From positions 1 through 64,000 of the forward strand of contig CAYNFP010000004.1 of the NCBI GenBank assembly GCA_964396655.1: a DNA stretch of 64,000 nucleotides, written 5' to 3'. Of this stretch, positions 62,000-64,000 are shown piece by piece. Each line of letters begins with the position of its first letter. Within the stretch, counting starts at the first letter, position 1. A program made the translations under genes and the position numbers. The notes below the pieces were generated by a model that was given only the letters and a program-made list of their open reading frames with translations, was not told where the DNA came from and did no database searches. The stretch comes from CAYNFP01 sp964396655 (lineage in GTDB: Bacteria > Bacillota_I > Bacilli_A > RF39 > UBA660).

Positions 62000-63168
62000 T
62001 TTGAAAAGTTTAAAAATTTATATTTTTCATTAAAGAAAATAAATATTATTTTTAATAAGGCAACTACTGGTGTTGCTATTATCATTCCTATTATACCAAA
62101 GAAGTATCCAAATATTAATAATGCTATTAGTATTGTTACAGGATGTAAGTGCATCTTTTTACTCATAAATAGTGGAGTTAAAAAGTTACCTTCTAATGTT
62201 TGAGTTATTAAAATAAATACTAATGTTAAAATTCCCACTACATTTGATTGAGTAAATCCTATTGCTCCTGCCACAGCAGCTCCCATATATGGTCCGATGT
62301 ATGGAATTAAATTTGTTACTCCACAAACAACCGCTATTAACAATGCTGCTTTTAATCCTATAATAGAAAATCCTATAAATGATATAACTGTTAAAATAAG
62401 AGATAATAGTAAAGTCCCATTAACATATTCACGTACAGTAGAACTTATTTTTCCTAATAAATCAGAAGCTTCATCTCTATATCTCAAAGGGAGTAAATTT
62501 AAAAATCCTTTTGAAACATTATTAAAATTAAATAACATATAGAATCCAACAACAAAACTTAATAATATTACCCCTATTCCACTTATCATACTTGATATAA
62601 AATTTATTGTTTTAGTAGGTAAATTTGTTTGAACTCCATTTGCAACTTTTTCAATTGATTCAAAAAATTGTATTTTAACATTATCCAAGTTTTCCAAACT
62701 CAAATCAGACAATTTATCAAATATGTTTTCTACCCATGATTTTAAATCTGCTAATATTGAAGGTATTGTCGCAACAATATCTTTAATTTGATTTGCTAAA
62801 GCTGGTAAAATTGCTAATGTAAATAAATATAAAACTCCAATTAAAAGAGCAAAAACAATTATTACTGCTAATGTTCTATTAACTTTCCATTTTGTTAATT
62901 TATTTACTAAAGGATTTAAAATCCACGCAATAACAAATCCTATAAATAAAGGACTTATTATAGATAATGTTTTTAATATAAAAGGAAATATTTTAAATTC
63001 TTTTAAAACTAACACTCCTATATAAACTAGTAATATAATAAGTACTATATACAAAATTCTCATTATTTTTTCTCCAGTACCTATCATATTATTTAAGTTA
63101 GAAACATTTATTCTATTTAAAAACGATTTTTTTTCTTCTTTGTTATTTTTATCACTTGGCTTTTCCAT
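61996..63168 (-). CDS. AI-2E transporter family (PerM/YtvI) permease
   Basis: A 390-residue membrane protein with about eight helices. ISPLFIGFVIAWILNPLVNKL near residue 70, the amphipathic linker (LKSWVENIFDKL), and the C-terminal NLIPYIGPYMGAAVAGAIGF, VFILITQTLEGNFLTPL and HPVTILIALLIFGYFFGIIG segments are family hallmarks. The ATG at 63168 with GGAGAG is chosen over an upstream in-frame ATG. Cargo is unknown; some members are Na/H antiporters. Confidence 0.9.
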   Translation of the reverse strand: MEKPSDKNNKEEKKSFLNRINVSNLNNMIGTGEKIMRILYIVLIILLVYIGVLVLKEFKIFPFILKTLSIISPLFIGFVIAWILNPLVNKLTKWKVNRTLAVIIVFALLIGVLYLFTLAILPALANQIKDIVATIPSILADLKSWVENIFDKLSDLSLENLDNVKIQFFESIEKVANGVQTNLPTKTINFISSMISGIGVILLSFVVGFYMLFNFNNVSKGFLNLLPLRYRDEASDLLGKISSTVREYVNGTLLLSLILTVISFIGFSIIGLKAALLIAVVCGVTNLIPYIGPYMGAAVAGAIGFTQSNVVGILTLVFILITQTLEGNFLTPLFMSKKMHLHPVTILIALLIFGYFFGIIGMIIATPVVALLKIIFIFFNEKYKFLNFSK

Positions 63169-63207
63169 ATATCTCTCCATTCTAAGAGAATTATATCATA
63201 TTAATAT

Positions 63208-63236
63208 CTTAAAAAAAAGTCCTTTTAAGAACTCTT
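63208..63236 (-). terminator. Intrinsic terminator of small membrane protein gene
   Basis: Stem AGTTCTT / AAGGACT (with G-U pair) followed by eight T; overlaps the stop of the 43-aa gene. Confidence 0.7.
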
Positions 63237-63356
63237 TTTTGTGCTTTGCGGTTTTAATTTCTCAATATTTTTTACTATTTTTTTATTATACTTAGTTGCT
63301 AAATAACCTGCACCTAATCCTATACCCATCCAAAGTAAGTTCTTCATACCCTTCAT
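63225..63356 (-). CDS. Small membrane protein (43 aa)
   Basis: A short ORF with GGAGAG ribosome site: one glycine-rich membrane helix (MGIGLGAGYLATKYN) then a basic tail. An in-frame ATG nine bases downstream is an alternative start. The ending SS stop sits in a terminator. Resembles YtxH-type small proteins in outline only. It lies between the recD2 gene and the AI-2E-family gene. Confidence 0.7.
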   Translation of the reverse strand: MKGMKNLLWMGIGLGAGYLATKYNKKIVKNIEKLKPQSTKKSS

Positions 63357-63406
63357 AACACCCACTCTCCTTTAGTATTATTATTTACTATAAAAGTTAT
63401 TTTATA

Positions 63407-64000
63407 CTATAAGAGATTTTGTAAATAAGTAATTCTTTTAGAGGAATAATTAGATAATATAGAAAAGTTAAGACTTTCTTTTTGTCCTATAATCATTAAA
63501 CTCTTTTTAGCTCTAGTACATCCGGTATAAACAAGTTTATTATAAAACATCCTCTTATGAGAATTAGCGAGTATTACTACTACATTATCATATTCACTGC
63601 CTTGACTTTTATGAATACTCATTGCATATGATAAATTTATTTTATCAAAGTTATCTGATTCATAAGTAACTATATTTCCAGAAAAATCTATTTCAATACT
63701 TTTTTTAGGATATAAATTAATTTGTTTTATATACCCAATATCGCCATTATATATATTATTATCTATGTCATTTACTAATTGTATAACTTTATCATCTTCT
63801 CTAAATGTTATATTTGAAAAATTTAATTCTCTTTTGCCTTCTATATATGGATTAAACACTTGTTGCATAACTAAATTTAAATTATCTATACCATTTATTC
63901 CACTATACATTGGTACAAGTACTTGAAATTCATCTAATGAAATATTTTTATTTTTTATTTTATTACAAATTAATAATAAATATTTAATAATATCATTATC
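63407..64000 (-). CDS. recD2: RecD2-type helicase, C-terminal part (5' end beyond window)
   Basis: An open frame runs to the window edge (198 codons with the stop) with EFQVLVPMYSG, GDKVIQLVNDIDNNIYNGDIGYI, YAMSIHKSQGSEYDNVVV and LVYTGCTRAKKSLMIIGQ, the final motifs of the SF1B RecD2 helicase (UvrD-type C-terminal domain). The N-terminal HhH and Walker A motifs lie outside the window. Confidence 0.88.
   Translation of the reverse strand, partial: DNDIIKYLLLICNKIKNKNISLDEFQVLVPMYSGINGIDNLNLVMQQVFNPYIEGKRELNFSNITFREDDKVIQLVNDIDNNIYNGDIGYIKQINLYPKKSIEIDFSGNIVTYESDNFDKINLSYAMSIHKSQGSEYDNVVVILANSHKRMFYNKLVYTGCTRAKKSLMIIGQKESLNFSILSNYSSKRITYLQNLL

Noticed and set aside
1..64000. Mycoplasma genetic code (TGA = Trp)
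   Set aside because: Genes end at TGA with the next gene overlapping, Trp uses TGG, and peptidoglycan synthesis and sporulation genes are present.

Overview
The window is very AT-rich DNA with dense, mostly co-oriented genes. TGA is used as a normal stop (for example for the ASCH gene ending at 56350) and Trp is encoded by TGG, so this is not the Mycoplasma code. Gene content is that of a low-GC Firmicute (Bacilli-like): dnaG-rpoD-trmK, hrcA-grpE-dnaK-dnaJ with a CIRCE operator, a T-box before valS, TrmK, a YqfQ-like protein, pro-sigma-K and SpoVS. The BspA-type leucine-rich-repeat surface proteins and overall style suggest an uncultured host-associated lineage; that placement is inference. 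No complete prophage, insertion sequence, CRISPR array or rRNA operon was seen. All but three protein genes lie on the minus strand; the exceptions are the YqfQ-like gene (15014), sigK (31076) and a DUF378 gene (61747).

Layout. 81-6229: Cys-rich pilin-like exported protein, then a reduced division/wall cluster read as PBP -> mraY -> ftsW. 6307-11667: SpoU methyltransferase, transketolase, DNA polymerase I. 11747-14888: orphan gene, then prepilin peptidase and a PilC/GspF protein with a long N-terminal extension. 15014-18719: YqfQ-like, trmK, rpoD, dnaG. 18770-26879: UPF0316 protein, and a heat-shock locus hrcA-grpE-(unknown 111 aa)-dnaK-tldD-tldE-dnaJ behind a consensus promoter and CIRCE. 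26931-30835: two LRR surface proteins sharing the same C-terminal module. 31076-38071: sigK, a GLUG-type protein, topA, three unknown genes, spoVS, a short RelA/SpoT homologue and a possible small leader ORF. 38184-43585: nucleotide-salvage/housecleaning trio and membrane proteins, including one MFS gene broken by a frameshift. 43655-46495: valS with T-box leader and promoter. 46492-50512: four unknown helical proteins, then LigD split into separate polymerase and phosphoesterase genes. 50659-59867: unknown gene, tRNA-Met, MFS, N-formylglutamate amidohydrolase-like, YgjV-GNAT fusion, a frameshifted ASCH/DUF4186 gene, ASCH protein, second HD phosphohydrolase, RlmD-type methyltransferase, F420-ligase-like protein. 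59977-64000: LysM and LolA-like lipoproteins, DUF378, AI-2E-family permease, a 43-aa membrane protein and the 3' part of recD2.

How the parts fit. Pro-sigma-K with a hydrophobic leader, SpoVS and a PASTA-bearing class B PBP suggest spore formation; split LigD parts fit a spore DNA-repair role but lack Ku and a ligase domain here. Prepilin peptidase, PilC and the pilin-like Cys-rich protein suggest a type IV pilus or competence machine whose ATPase and major pilins lie elsewhere. The most unusual items are the two single-base frameshifts (one exactly at a U_UUU_UUA heptamer), the paired sigK/GLUG stop codons inside one terminator loop, the nested hairpin before sigK, the four-gene unknown cluster, and the extra genes inside the chaperone operon.
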